Shown piece after piece: positions 37,262 through 49,000 of a stretch of DNA of 64,000 bases; position 1 is the first letter of the stretch, and each line of letters starts with the position of its first letter. The position numbers were made by a program, and so were the translations under genes. Under the pieces are notes generated by a model. It saw only the letters and a program-made list of their open reading frames with translations, did not search any database and had not been told where the DNA came from. The DNA is from Ephydatia muelleri (Eukaryota; Porifera; Demospongiae; Spongillida; Spongillidae), in NCBI GenBank assembly GCA_013339895.1, contig JABACO010000007.1, positions 6,282,675-6,346,674 on the forward strand. Reading direction: 5' to 3'.

Positions 37262-37510
37262 TTATGCATTAAAAAGTTTGTTACACCGCAAAAAAATTAC
37301 TCTTTCCACTCTGCCAGCATCCATCCGCCATCTCTTGCGATCAATTACGAGCTTTAACTGAGAAAATACCCTTTCAGAGGGAGCATTGGACGCCGGAATG
37401 GCTAAATACTTTAGGGCTAGCAGAGCAATGTGAGGGAAGTTAGCTTCATGGTCGCTCCACCATTGCATCACGTCATTAATGCGCCAGTTGGTTTGTGGTT
37501 CCAGCATCAC
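37262..37510 (-). pseudogene. hAT transposase C-terminus
   Basis: A minus-strand frame of 82 residues with IPASNAPSERVFSQLK and a WRMDAGRVERVIFL tail. This is the hAT dimerisation domain, in which the ASNAPSERVFS motif is diagnostic. The catalytic part is not found upstream, and the frame at 37573-38004 does not resemble one. A different hAT subgroup from the copy at 22-24 kb. Confidence 0.65.
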
Positions 37511-37572
37511 GGCTGTTTCGAGTGGACAAAAGGCTTATAAATAGAACACACTGACATCATTTACGGTTCAAG

Positions 37573-38160
37573 TCAATCATGCATATAGCGCTTGAACTCT
37601 TCAATGCAGTCCCTCGCGCTCCTGTTTGCCACCCCAAGAGAAATCTCTTTGGTAGCAGTACATGACTGCAGCGGAATGCATTGAATACAGTTGAAATTTG
37701 TACTATCGGAAGTTTCGTTAGAAACTTCCATATAGGATTTGACCCCGACTATGTATGTCATTAAAAAAACGCGACCCGTCTGTAACAACACTCCCGACGA
37801 TCGGATCGTGTAGCTTGTTTTAGCAATCGATTTAGAAGTCAAAAATGAGTAGTTTCGTTTTTGTTTCATGTCGCAGAACCACGTGGTTGTAGAGAACAAG
37901 AGTGTACTGCCCGTTCTCGTACCCAGTCTCGGAACAAGGGGCGGGTCGTCTTCTCCTCCTCCTCCTTCTCCTTCTTGGCAACGCATAACTCGGGACAGGA
38001 ACACTTTTAAGCGATCAAAATTTCACCACTAGCTTCAGAATCGGATGGAGGACTCGCTTTTATATCGATGTTGCATTGACGTCACGCGCGTCTTACGTTA
38101 TGTGTTATTGTTTACTTACGTAAGCTACGTCATTGTTTAGTTATTGATGATGGCACGTCA
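37573..38160. other. Unrecognised open frame and spacer
   Basis: The minus strand has a 143-codon open frame (38004-37573) without recognisable domains. An ACGTCATTGTTTAGTTATT direct repeat occurs at 38126 and 38155, just before the YqaJ gene. Confidence 0.3.
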
Positions 38161-38168
38161 TTGTTTAG

Positions 38169-40348
38169 TTATTGTTATGGCTCGGAGTACTACAGCGAGT
38201 TATCAGGAGAGGCAAAAGCGCGTTATGAATCGAAGGTTCGCAATAGCGGAATCACAGTCGATCCATACGCCATCAGAGACGATTGTTGGGTCAAAGAGAT
38301 GGATGTTGCTAATATTCCAGAGGTCAAATGGAGTGACATGTTTATGTATCTGATTTGTACTCCTAGCCCTTACACTAGAGAAGAAATGAAGGTATGCGTT
38401 ATGCATATGTATATGTATGCATGTGGGTATATGTGTTTGTGTGTGCGAAAATGTGATTTGTACAGGCATGGAAAGGGATGACAGGAAGTGATAGCTACGT
38501 GAAAGATGGATGGATACATAACCTCAAAATACATTACTTTCGTTACGGTAATAGTAACCGTTGCGTTGTAATGGGTAAGGTAAGTTTTATAATAACAAAT
38601 ACATAGTTCAAAGGAATGTGTGTAGGTTAAACACTCCCAAAGGATGAGTGCAGCAGCCCTTGATCCTTGGGTTATTCTTGAGGAAAGTGGACAGATTTTG
38701 TGTGCACATTGCACTTGTATGGCAGGGTATGTCTAACACTTGCACACAAAAGCTTTGAACAAAACAAATGTTTTATATTGTGCAGACTGGGCGAGGCTTG
38801 CTCTCATATAGCTGCTGTGATTTCATGCTTAGTCAGAGCATATGAATTGTGTCAGAGAAGTGGTGAAGGTGCATGCACCTCTCAAAAGTGCTCATGGCTC
38901 CCTGCTGCCAAAGAGGTAAAACACAGGATAACATCAGCCAATGCACTGCTTGTGTCTTTAGGTTATACCAAGTGAAGTTCGTGAGATCAGTTTTGCACAC
39001 CATAAAAGCACAGATCAAAATGCTGTCAGCTCTGGTCATGGTAACACCCAAGCGCCACACTGTGTTAATGCCCCTTCAGAGGCAGATCTTGACACGTTTT
39101 TCAAAACAATCAATGGTGCTAAGCACAAGCCTGGCATTCTAAAAGTAGTGCCTCCCTATGCTGACCAGTTTGTCCCCCTCAGCTTTACTTCCTTGCTTCC
39201 ACCCTTGCTCACTGATCTGTATGAACCTGAGTATCTGCAAATGGATTATCTTTCACTATTGCAGAAGTGTGAGGATATTGTAAAGACTTTGAAGGTACGA
39301 ATTATCATGCATACATAATATATCATAACACATATTTATACAGGTATCTAATGAACAGATACAGCATTTGGAGAGCTATACCAAGGGTCAAGCAGTGAAC
39401 AAAATGTGGTCAAGGTACAGAGCAGGAAGGATTACTGCATCACGATTTAAATCTGCAGCTTGTACAAGTTCACAAATGCCGTCTCAAAGCCTTATAAAGC
39501 AGATCTGTACCCAGAAGCATTTATGTTCTCAACACCTGCTACAAGGTACTCCCTTGTCCATACATGTAGCTGCTTCATTATTAAGCATTGTTAAATGATC
39601 ATGAATTATATTTTTATAACTCAGGTGGGGATGTGAACATGAGAAAGATGCCATAAAAGCTTACATTGATATAATTGCACAAAATCATAGCAAAGTCCAA
39701 GTACAACAATGTGGTTTTTATGTGTCTTTTGAAAGGCCATACATTGGTGCATCTCCAGACGGAATTGTTGAATGTAACTGCTGCAATGATAAGGTGATTC
39801 TAGAGGTAAAGTGTCCACATTGTATAAAGGATGGTGTATGTGAAGATGAAGATCGAGAGTTTTGTATGGAAAAGGTAGATGAATGTAATTGGAAATTAAA
39901 ACGGAACCACTGCTATTACTATCAAGTACAGGCACAGATGAATGTATGTAATATAGCAAATGCAGATTTTGTAGTTTGGACTGAGAAAAACATAATTATA
40001 GAAAGGATTAAAATAGACAAAGAGTTTTTTGACAATGAGTGTATCAAAGTTGAACATTTTTTTGTGTATGGAATTCTATCTGAACTTCTTGGCAAATGGT
40101 TTACAAGAAAGAATGTAGCAAATGAAAAAGGAGTTGTACCAATCCTGCAATGTTCTACATCTTCTCAAAGTGACCAGAACATAGAAGAAGACATGGACAA
40201 GCCATGGTGCTATTGTGGGACACCTTGTTCAGGGAAAATGATTATGTGTGATAACAGTGATTGTGCAATTCAATGGTTCCACTTTGATTGCCTGCGTATA
40301 CGCTGTCCTCCTAAAGGAAATGGTATTGTCCTTCATGTACAAAACTGA
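38169..40348 (+). CDS. SWIM + YqaJ exonuclease + PHD protein
   Basis: A multi-exon gene. Approximate exons: 38169-38391, 38466-38580, 38626-38727, 38787-38914, 38963-39294, 39345-39550, 39626-40348. A SWIM zinc finger is split over exons 3-4 (CTC ... CSH). A conserved KMWSRYRAGRITASRF block precedes the YqaJ (lambda-exonuclease fold) core IGASPDGIV ... VILEVKCP ... YYQVQAQM, with the catalytic Asp, Glu and Lys visible. It ends in a PHD finger (WCYCGTPC, MIMCDNSDC, WFHFDC). One frame break lies near 39505. The first exon and start codon are not identified. The YqaJ-plus-transposase pair is the known gene content of ISL2EU-type DNA transposons, and a transposase lies convergently next to it. 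Confidence 0.75.
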
Positions 40349-40560
40349 CAAGAGGTTCAAGAAAGAAAGATAAAGCACAGTAGTGTATCATGTAGTTGTT
40401 TGATGATTATACAAGTAAAAGTATTAAAGTTTCATTATGCTCTACTTTTGTACATAAGGTGTATGAATTTTGTATATTGAATGATCCATATCCTGATGAC
40501 CAATATGGTTCTCAAAAATCAAATGCATCAAATAATCACATTACAATTGACACCCACAGG

Positions 40561-40778
40561 TTAGTCTTGTGGAACAACTGAGGGGCAAAGGTTTACTAAA
40601 ACACAGCATACCCTAACCAATTTGTCAATACTTGATTGATGATCACTTTTAGCAGCTATTGTTGCAATTGGAATTATGCTGTTCAGGATTGTGTACTTCT
40701 GCTTTAGAGACCCTATAACACGTTCCACATGAATACGCACTGATGATAACTCACGACCCCAATCTACATCTGACTTAT
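40561..40778 (-). CDS. DDE transposase C-terminus (ISL2EU-like), partial
   Basis: About 72 residues ending in VVPQD and a stop at 40561. The block RELSSVRIHVERVIGSLKQK followed by DKLVRVCCVLVNLCP is the C-terminal signature of DDE_4/IS4-like transposases of ISL2EU/Harbinger type. The catalytic Glu is in HVERV. The rest of the gene lies in the 1000-N gap. It converges tail-to-tail with the YqaJ gene. Confidence 0.7.
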
Positions 40779-41778
40779 NNNNNNNNNNNNNNNNNNNNNN
40801 NNNNNNNNNNNNNNNNNNNNNNNNNNNNNNNNNNNNNNNNNNNNNNNNNNNNNNNNNNNNNNNNNNNNNNNNNNNNNNNNNNNNNNNNNNNNNNNNNNNN
40901 NNNNNNNNNNNNNNNNNNNNNNNNNNNNNNNNNNNNNNNNNNNNNNNNNNNNNNNNNNNNNNNNNNNNNNNNNNNNNNNNNNNNNNNNNNNNNNNNNNNN
41001 NNNNNNNNNNNNNNNNNNNNNNNNNNNNNNNNNNNNNNNNNNNNNNNNNNNNNNNNNNNNNNNNNNNNNNNNNNNNNNNNNNNNNNNNNNNNNNNNNNNN
41101 NNNNNNNNNNNNNNNNNNNNNNNNNNNNNNNNNNNNNNNNNNNNNNNNNNNNNNNNNNNNNNNNNNNNNNNNNNNNNNNNNNNNNNNNNNNNNNNNNNNN
41201 NNNNNNNNNNNNNNNNNNNNNNNNNNNNNNNNNNNNNNNNNNNNNNNNNNNNNNNNNNNNNNNNNNNNNNNNNNNNNNNNNNNNNNNNNNNNNNNNNNNN
41301 NNNNNNNNNNNNNNNNNNNNNNNNNNNNNNNNNNNNNNNNNNNNNNNNNNNNNNNNNNNNNNNNNNNNNNNNNNNNNNNNNNNNNNNNNNNNNNNNNNNN
41401 NNNNNNNNNNNNNNNNNNNNNNNNNNNNNNNNNNNNNNNNNNNNNNNNNNNNNNNNNNNNNNNNNNNNNNNNNNNNNNNNNNNNNNNNNNNNNNNNNNNN
41501 NNNNNNNNNNNNNNNNNNNNNNNNNNNNNNNNNNNNNNNNNNNNNNNNNNNNNNNNNNNNNNNNNNNNNNNNNNNNNNNNNNNNNNNNNNNNNNNNNNNN
41601 NNNNNNNNNNNNNNNNNNNNNNNNNNNNNNNNNNNNNNNNNNNNNNNNNNNNNNNNNNNNNNNNNNNNNNNNNNNNNNNNNNNNNNNNNNNNNNNNNNNN
41701 NNNNNNNNNNNNNNNNNNNNNNNNNNNNNNNNNNNNNNNNNNNNNNNNNNNNNNNNNNNNNNNNNNNNNNNNNNNNNN
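40779..41778. other. Assembly gap (1000 N)
   Basis: Exactly 1000 N, the usual placeholder for a gap of unknown size. Open frames across it are meaningless. Confidence 1.
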
Positions 41779-42205
41779 TTTCAAAAAAAAATTATGTTAC
41801 TATTATCATATATCGTTTGTTACAACAGTGAATTTACATCAACATATAAATTCTTCTGTTTTTTTTCCCTCTGGGAAGCAAATCTGTCAAAAACGTTGAA
41901 GCCCTCTTCCCACGTCACATGCACGCATGCCGTACTCGTGTACTGCATGAAATTTGAACGTTCACAACTCAACTCGAGTTGCGGCTCAAACCCGCGCTAG
42001 TGTTGCTATAATCAATTCATCACTTCAGGAGTGAGTATTATTGATCTCGGCTGGTAGGGCCTAGGCCCTAACCGGGCCCTACCATAGCTATGCCAATGTG
42101 TTATGTTCATAGTTTGTCCAAGTAACTGACGTACAACTAGTGATGTGGCGCGCGTATACACAACTATCATTGGAACCAATACGGCTACTGCTAAGCATGC
42201 ATGCC
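41779..42205. other. No gene recognised
   Basis: Right flank of the gap, non-coding. I could not find the far end of the ISL2EU-like element. Confidence 0.35.
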
Positions 42206-42596
42206 CAAACCAACCTCTCCCTGTTAGAAATGTTTTCCATTTTATGCATACGCTAGCTCAAGCTCGATTGGTATTTTGATTAATGCACAAGTCTTTCCGA
42301 GAACTAGTTAACAACAGGCGAGGCTATTGTTAATGGTCTGCGTGTAACAGTAGATGTGTGCCTCTGCATTGCTATTTTGTGTGCCTCTGCATTGCTAGTT
42401 GTATTGGTAGTTGTGTGTACTTTTATTACACATCCACATCTACTGTTACACACAGGCCATTAACAATAGCCTCGCCTGTTATTAACTAGCTCTCTGAAAG
42501 ACCTGTGCATTAATCAGAAAACCGATCGAGCTTGAGCTAGCGTATTACTGCGAACGCACTAATGGAAAACATTTATATCAGGGAGAGGTTGGTTTG
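42206..42596. mobile_element. 391-bp palindromic MITE
   Basis: CAAACCAACCTCTCCC at the left is matched by GGGAGAGGTTGGTTTG at the right, and the arms pair over about 150 bp each. The loop holds a direct repeat of GTGTGCCTCTGCATTGCTA. No coding capacity. Confidence 0.85.
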
Positions 42597-42966
42597 AGCA
42601 TTTATAAGTGTGCAAGCTGTTGTTAGCCTGAAACCACTCACGGTGACTCACCCATGTAGTCGAAAGTGTTGTACAAAATGCATACTGCTTTGTTGCATAA
42701 TAAATAGTGGGCTAGTCACGACAGACTTATTGCCACGTGTGGGGCAAAAAGCTTGGTCTGGGCCCCAGAAGTACGCACACTTAACTACTTGCTGTTGCAT
42801 CACGTGAGTCGATCAGGTCTGCTAAGTCAGTTCATCACGTAGGACGATTGGCTCATAGCGATTTGGCCTGGAAACTTAGGCGATGCAATGCGCATGCGCA
42901 AGGGTAACGACCGAAGCGTATTTGAAGGTTTTCCGTGGTAGAAAAAGTTGTCACACGCTACGCGCA

Positions 42967-43078
42967 ACTAGTCTCGTACCCAGACCCTGATTCCCGCAGC
43001 TGCGGATGGATTACATCACCGCTAGCGGTGATGTAATCCATCCGCAGCTGCGGGAATCAGGGTCTGGGTACGAGACTA
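42967..43078. mobile_element. Snap-back element B (perfect palindrome)
   Basis: A 112-bp palindrome with no loop, centred on CCGCTAGCGG. The outer ends TAGTCTCGTACCCAGACCC are shared with element A. The inner arm (TGATTCCCGCAGCTGCGGATGG) is unrelated to that of A. Confidence 0.95.
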
Positions 43079-43858
43079 ACGGGCACAGTAAAATCTTAAT
43101 AGAGGTCTAGATTCAACTGGTACGAAAATCTAAGATTAAATAACAAACATTAACCAAATCAGTTGACAATACGTTGCCTAGCGGCAGCATGTTACTTTCA
43201 AATCTCCGATTCTTTACTCCATCAGGTCAAAAGTGATTCCCATTTAAAACCTCTGCCTTCGTTTACAAACACCCGGTATAATCCGCTCACTAGTGTATCT
43301 CTTGAGCTAGACCTCACCATTATGACGCAATGACATACTTTTATGATGCTCTGTAGAAATTAATTTTTTGTCTTAATTTTAGTTCAAGAATGGTTCATGG
43401 TATAATTTTACGAAGTACACACACATCATCATCAACCGATGTATTGTAAATTCTAAAATCAATTTGAAAAAAAAAAGCAAGAAAGGCGCCTTGTATGGGC
43501 CATTTCTGGATTTGACCAGAGATAGTATATGTTTACCCTTTCCGGCCAAAATTTTTTTTTGATTCGTTTCGTAGTTGAGAAAATGGTGTGAAATAAACCG
43601 CATTCCAACTGTAACTAGAAGTGGAAAAGGGATCAGGTGCACCACACATTCTATGAAAACACTTGCGACCAATCCGATCTGGCGCGAATAGCATGTGCGT
43701 CCGATTGTGTGAATCAGGCACTAAAAATGCAAATATACATCGGGATCAGATCAGGCGAATGTGGTAGGATCTGATTAAGCTACAACTAACACCCTTGTTG
43801 TAATTATCGTTTTTTTTCCGGTGGTAATCTAATTGAACAGGTATGCTCTTTTTTTTTC

Positions 43859-43890
<32 letters not shown>

Positions 43891-44912
43891 TGGTGTGTGC
43901 GTGTGTGCGTGTGTGGCGTTGTGTGTGTGTGTGTGTGTGCGCGCGCGCGTGTGTGTGGGTGGTTTGTGAATTGATTCGTCTAAAATATTCAAGAATAAGA
44001 GCTATTAATAATGTACAGCAAAAACCTATGCTTGATAATTACTAACTAATCCAAGATGTTACTTCACTTGCGGCAACGGATTCATGTTGCTACGTATCCT
44101 CTGTCATTAGATTCTAATAAATACCCCCTTTTATGTTGAAATTTTTGGTTCCTGGAGGCAAGTGCTTTCCGTAGACAGGTACATTTTTCCAGACCTAATT
44201 ACATATTCCACCAGCTATAAATCTTGATTTGTGATGGATTTTTCCCTTGCGGCAACAGCTTCTGGTCCACTATACACCCAATGTGTTTTACTGTGGTGAA
44301 AACATATTTTTTACCTTAAAGCTGTCGGTTCCTGGAGGATTTATATTATAATGGTCATTGGTGCCCCTGATTCAATGAGTACTATTTAAAAAATGGGGGC
44401 CAATGCCATATGTGGCGTTACTCTTGTAAATGTATTAATTGTCCTGGGTGATTTATCGTATTCATCCATCCCTGTACGATCATCACTAAATATGGAATAA
44501 CCTAATGCATTTGGGTTCGAACAAAAAGATGGGACGAACAATGTCACCAAGTTTGTAATAATTTTCAGATTCAAAGATTACATTGCTTTTGTCCATGTAT
44601 AGAATGACAAAACTATAAGTCATTTGTTTTTTCTAAAATATTCTAGAATAAAGGCTATTTACCAGATAGCAAAAAGCATAATGAACCATCCAAGTTGAAC
44701 TTGAATATTAAGGGCAAAAACTTCAGTGGCACAAAATAAAATTGACATTGACAATTCATGCATTTGTTGTGCTGTTCCTATCATCCTGACCCAAATAATA
44801 CCTCTCAGAAAATATGTAATTGACTTCTGGGGAATGGCAGGGGACTGGTTGCCCCTCTCCCCTCCAACCCTTCCCCTGCTCTCTGCTGGCCTGACTACTC
44901 TTCAATTGCTTC
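43079..44912. other. No gene; (GT)n and weak repeats
   Basis: A GT/GC microsatellite lies at 43859-43962. Two diverged copies of a CTTGCGGCAAC ... GGTTCCTGGAGG segment lie at about 44068-44158 and 44248-44338. I see no coding signal. Confidence 0.5.
43859..43962. repeat. (GT)n microsatellite
   Basis: GT repeats with GC and TGGT interruptions. Confidence 0.95.
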
Positions 44913-45096
44913 TGTAGCGATGCTATATGGACATATATTTTTGGTGTATCTACGTATGCGTGGGTGTTTAGCTGTGCAGCCCTACGCATGCGCTGGTAAA
45001 TGTATAAAACCCTATGACTGCCCTTTTATAGCAGTCTGCTGATAATTATACAATTCCTGTGATTTGCTATAGGACTCACTCGGCAATAGCACTACA
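44913..45096 (+). repeat. Left LTR
   Basis: 184 bp, TGTAGCGATGC ... ACTACA. It differs from the right LTR by about one substitution and a small change near GTATAAAACC. The GTATAAAA stretch is a likely TATA element. Confidence 0.95.
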
Positions 45097-45114
45097 CGTG
45101 GCGTAGACGGCAGG

Positions 45115-46018
45115 ATGTCGGAACCGGGCGAAGAGGGCGAAGCGGCTGCTCAGCCAACGCAGCCTGTCTTCCGGAGCGAATTAGCTGGCGCTAGTCGCCC
45201 TCTCGTGTCGCCAGATTCGTTCTCAGGTCTATCAAATTGGGCAGAGTGGATAGACCATTTTGAAGCTGCTGCTCTGGTAAATGGATGGGATAGCGAAAAG
45301 AAGCGGCTGTGGTTGCCAGTGCGGCTAACCGGGAAGCGCAGACTGCGTGGAAGCGACTTTCCCCTGAAACCAAACAGAACTACGAAGCAGCCAAGGAAGC
45401 GCTCCAAAACGTTTTGAGCCAGACAGTAAGCGGAAATTGTATTTTGTTGAATTTCAGGCCAGGAGGCGCAAGCGAGACGAATCTTGGAGCGATTTCGCGG
45501 ACGAGCTGCGAGTCATAGCGGAGAAAGCTTTACCAGAGCTGGATGAAAAAGCGAAAGAATTGCTCGCTCTAGAAAGATACCTCGGTGAGCTTGATAACCC
45601 CCAGTTGCATTTGCTGTTAGACAGAGAGAGCCGAAGACTGTTGATGAAGCAGTCACCGCAACGCTGGAGATACAGTCGTATCTCTGCCCGGGAGTGAGAC
45701 AAGAAGTGAACGTGGCAACGGTTGCAGAAGAAGTAGGGGCCCAGAGTATTGCTGCTACGTTGTCAACCAGCAGCGGCCAGGACACGGTCTTAGAAATGCT
45801 GAAAACATTGTCAGCACGGCTGGAGAGGCTGGAATCTTCCTTCGGAGATGCGGCGGCGACTCGGAGACCAATGCGGACGACTGGTACTGGAGTTGAGGGT
45901 CGTGGTAAGCGAATTGTATGCTACAAATGCGGGCAAGTTGGTCATATTGCAAGAAACTGCAACTTGCCGCTGAGGGCAACCGCTCGAAGCAGCAGGGAAA
46001 CTAGAACCCCTCACCACT
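45115..46018 (+). pseudogene. gag, frame-broken
   Basis: Starts with ATG at 45115 (MSEPGEEGEA) 18 bp after the LTR. Capsid-like helical text follows in successive frames (45115-45300, 45309-45420, 45437-45697), and 45694-46018 ends in the zinc knuckle CYKCGQVGHIARNC. At least three frame changes disrupt it. Retroelement nucleocapsid knuckles bind RNA. This copy would be non-functional as read. Confidence 0.8.
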
Positions 46019-46084
46019 AGGGACCAAGTGCATGAGGGACAAAATACAATGGTCCATTGTAGTTTGGCAATTACCCTGCATCAT

Positions 46085-49000
46085 CACCTTGTATAACAGC
46101 TTTTGTTAGAAACAAGGACAGTTCAATGTATGATAGACACTGGCGCCACAGTGAGTTTGTTTAAGAAGACAGTGTGGTGTCAATTGGAAGGAGAACACGG
46201 CTGTAGCCTGTCACCTTGGGATGGACACAAGCTGGTTGGTGTTGAAGGTAGCCCAGTTTCAGTGTGTGGGGTAACAACCTTGCACCTAGACATTGCTGGT
46301 ACAACCTTTGTGTCTGATTTTGTTGTTGTTGATGATGCACTGGGTGTAGATTGTATTATTGGATTAGATTTTCTGAGGGAAGTTTGAAGGTGTCATTGAT
46401 TTGCCTAAGAATATCCTCCAATTCAGAAATGTGACAGTACCACTGGAAAGGTGCCAGGGAAGGTCTCAGATCACACTGACAGACGCAGTGAACTACAAGC
46501 GGGTAGCCTTGGTGGAAACTTTGGCAATTCCGCCCTTCAGTGAGATTCAACCACAGCTACTGTTTCATCAACTGATGGAACAGGTGTATGGTTGGTTGAA
46601 GGTTCACGGTTCGACCTTCCAATCCTGGTGGCTGGAGCCCTGGTGACCTCATTGCCAGGTGGGCAAGTACCCATACTTATCATCAACCCCCTACCAACAG
46701 AGGCAGTCATCCACAAGGGAACAAATGTGGCCACAGCTATACCATTTGATGAATGATGGTAGCAGCCCAGTAAGGGAAGATAGCAATGTACCAGCGGAAT
46801 TTGAAGTCTCTTCATGTAAGCGTGGTTTGCTGCATGATATGGCTGATAGAAGTGCTGGTGACTTGACATCTGAAGAGAAAAAATCGGTTGTATGAGTTGC
46901 TAGTAGAATTTGCAGATGTATTTGCTGAGAGCAGTGACGATATGGGTCGCACAGGTGTTGTTAAGCATTCCATCGATACAGGTACCAGTCACCCCATTCG
47001 GCAGCAGTGCAGAAGGGTTCCACCATTTCGGAGGGAGCAAGCAAAAAAGATGATCGATGATATGCTCCAGAAGGATATCATCCAACCATCGTCAAGTCCC
47101 TGGGCATCTCCAATAATTCTAGTCCCGAAAAAGGATGGATCTCTCCGGTTCTGCATTGACTACCGCAAGTTAAATTCTGTCACCCGAAAGATGCCTACCC
47201 CTTCCAAGAGTGGACGATACCTTGGAAGCATTGAGTGGGTCAAAGTGGTTCTCCACTTTGGATCTCCTATGCGGCTACTGGCAGGTGAGGTAGAAGAGAA
47301 AGATAGGCACAAAAACTGCATTCTGTACCAGGGAGGGACTTTTTGAATTTAAAGTTATGCCTTTTGGATTGTGTAATGCCCCTGCAGTGTTCCAAAGGTT
47401 GATGGACCTGGTGCTCTCTGGTATCCAGTGGGAACGCTGTCTTGTCTACATTGACGATATAGTCATCATGGGAAAAACCTTCGAGCGTCATCTTCAAAAC
47501 CTGAAAACTTGTGTTAGAGAGACTGCGTCGGGGCAGGACTGAAGCTAAAGCCTTCAAAATGTTCACTGTTCCAGGATAAAGTTGTGTATCTTGGTCATGT
47601 CGTTACGAGAGATGGAATTCACACCGATCCTGAGAAGTTAACACTGTGTCGAAGTGGCCTGTTCCTACCTCGGGACGCGACGTTCAGCAGTTCCTGGGTC
47701 TGGTAGGATATTATAGAAATTAACATCCAGAGTTTTGCTACATTGCAAAGCCCCTTTACCAGCTCACTGAACGAGGACGTGAGTTCGATTGGTCGAAAGA
47801 GTGTTCTATTTCCTTTCAGGAACTGAGATCTAGGCTGGTTGCTGCTCCCATTCTCGCATTTCCAGATTTCAGTAAAACTTTTCTCCTTGATACAGATGCT
47901 TGTGAGACCGGAATTGGAGCAGTTTTTCGCAAGAACACGACGGCTTGGAGAGGGTGGTGGCATATGCTAGTCGCACGCTCAGTAAGGCTGAACGAAAGTA
48001 CTGCGTAACCAGGAAAGAATTATTGGCAGTGGTTACCTTTATGAGACATTTCAGGCCTTACCTGTTAGGCCACCATTTTATACTTCGAACAGATCACAGC
48101 TCTCTGCAGTGGATTTACAGCATGAAGGAGCCTGAGGGCAACTGGCGCGATGGCTGGAACAAATCCAAGAATTCGACGTCGAAGTGGTGCATCGGAGGGG
48201 AAAGTGCCACCAAAATGCAGATGCCTTATCTCGCCTGCAAAACGCAGACAAGAGTGAATGTCCTCCAAAGATAAAGCCTCCCTCCCAGTTTTCTTGCAGC
48301 GACGGTGCCAAAGCCTGTACCGTCCAGGCCAGCCAAAGAGCCGCTCAGCAATATACGAGAGCTCCAGGGTGCTTACGAAGACGTTGGACCTATTCTTCAG
48401 CCGGTGATTTTCGAGAAAAGTACCTGATACCAGTTTCTGCAAGGGTAAAAGCAGGAATTTAACCAGCTCGTACAACAGTGGGAACAGTTGTTGTTCAAGA
48501 ATGGAATTCTGTTACAGGTATCATGAAGATGAAGGAAACTCTAACGTACAAGTAGTGGTTCCGAAGGCAGCCATGCAGGTGCCAGATATTGAAACAGCTG
48601 CACGAAGGGGCATTTGGTGGGCATCTGGGAGAAGCAAAAACCCTGAATCGATTGCGTGAGAGGTTCTACTGGCCCGGATATTCGGAAGATGCTGTGGAAT
48701 GGTGGCAAGACGTGTCCAACTTGTGCAGCAAGAAAGAATCCCTCTCGCAAGAGCAGAGCCCCGCTTCAGAGTGTGACAGCAGGGTCCCGTTGCAGCTGGT
48801 TGCGGTCGATATTGTTGGACCATTGACCCCTTCTAAAACTGAAAACACTACATCCTGGTGGCGTCTGATTATTTTACCAGATGGGTCGAGGCTTACGCGA
48901 TCCCCAATCAAGAGGCGGTGACCGTGGCAAATAAACTGGTCGATGAGTTCTTTTGCAGGTTTTCAGTTCCAGAACAGCTGCACTCGGACCAGGGGAGCAG

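Noticed and set aside
37573..38004. A 143-codon minus-strand frame as a gene.
   Set aside because: No domain, no upstream exon signals, and odd low-complexity Gly/Glu start. Kept only as unrecognised.
40561..41831. Open frames of 362 and 407 codons across the N block.
   Set aside because: They exist only because N is read as open. Only the 72 real codons at 40778-40561 are supported.
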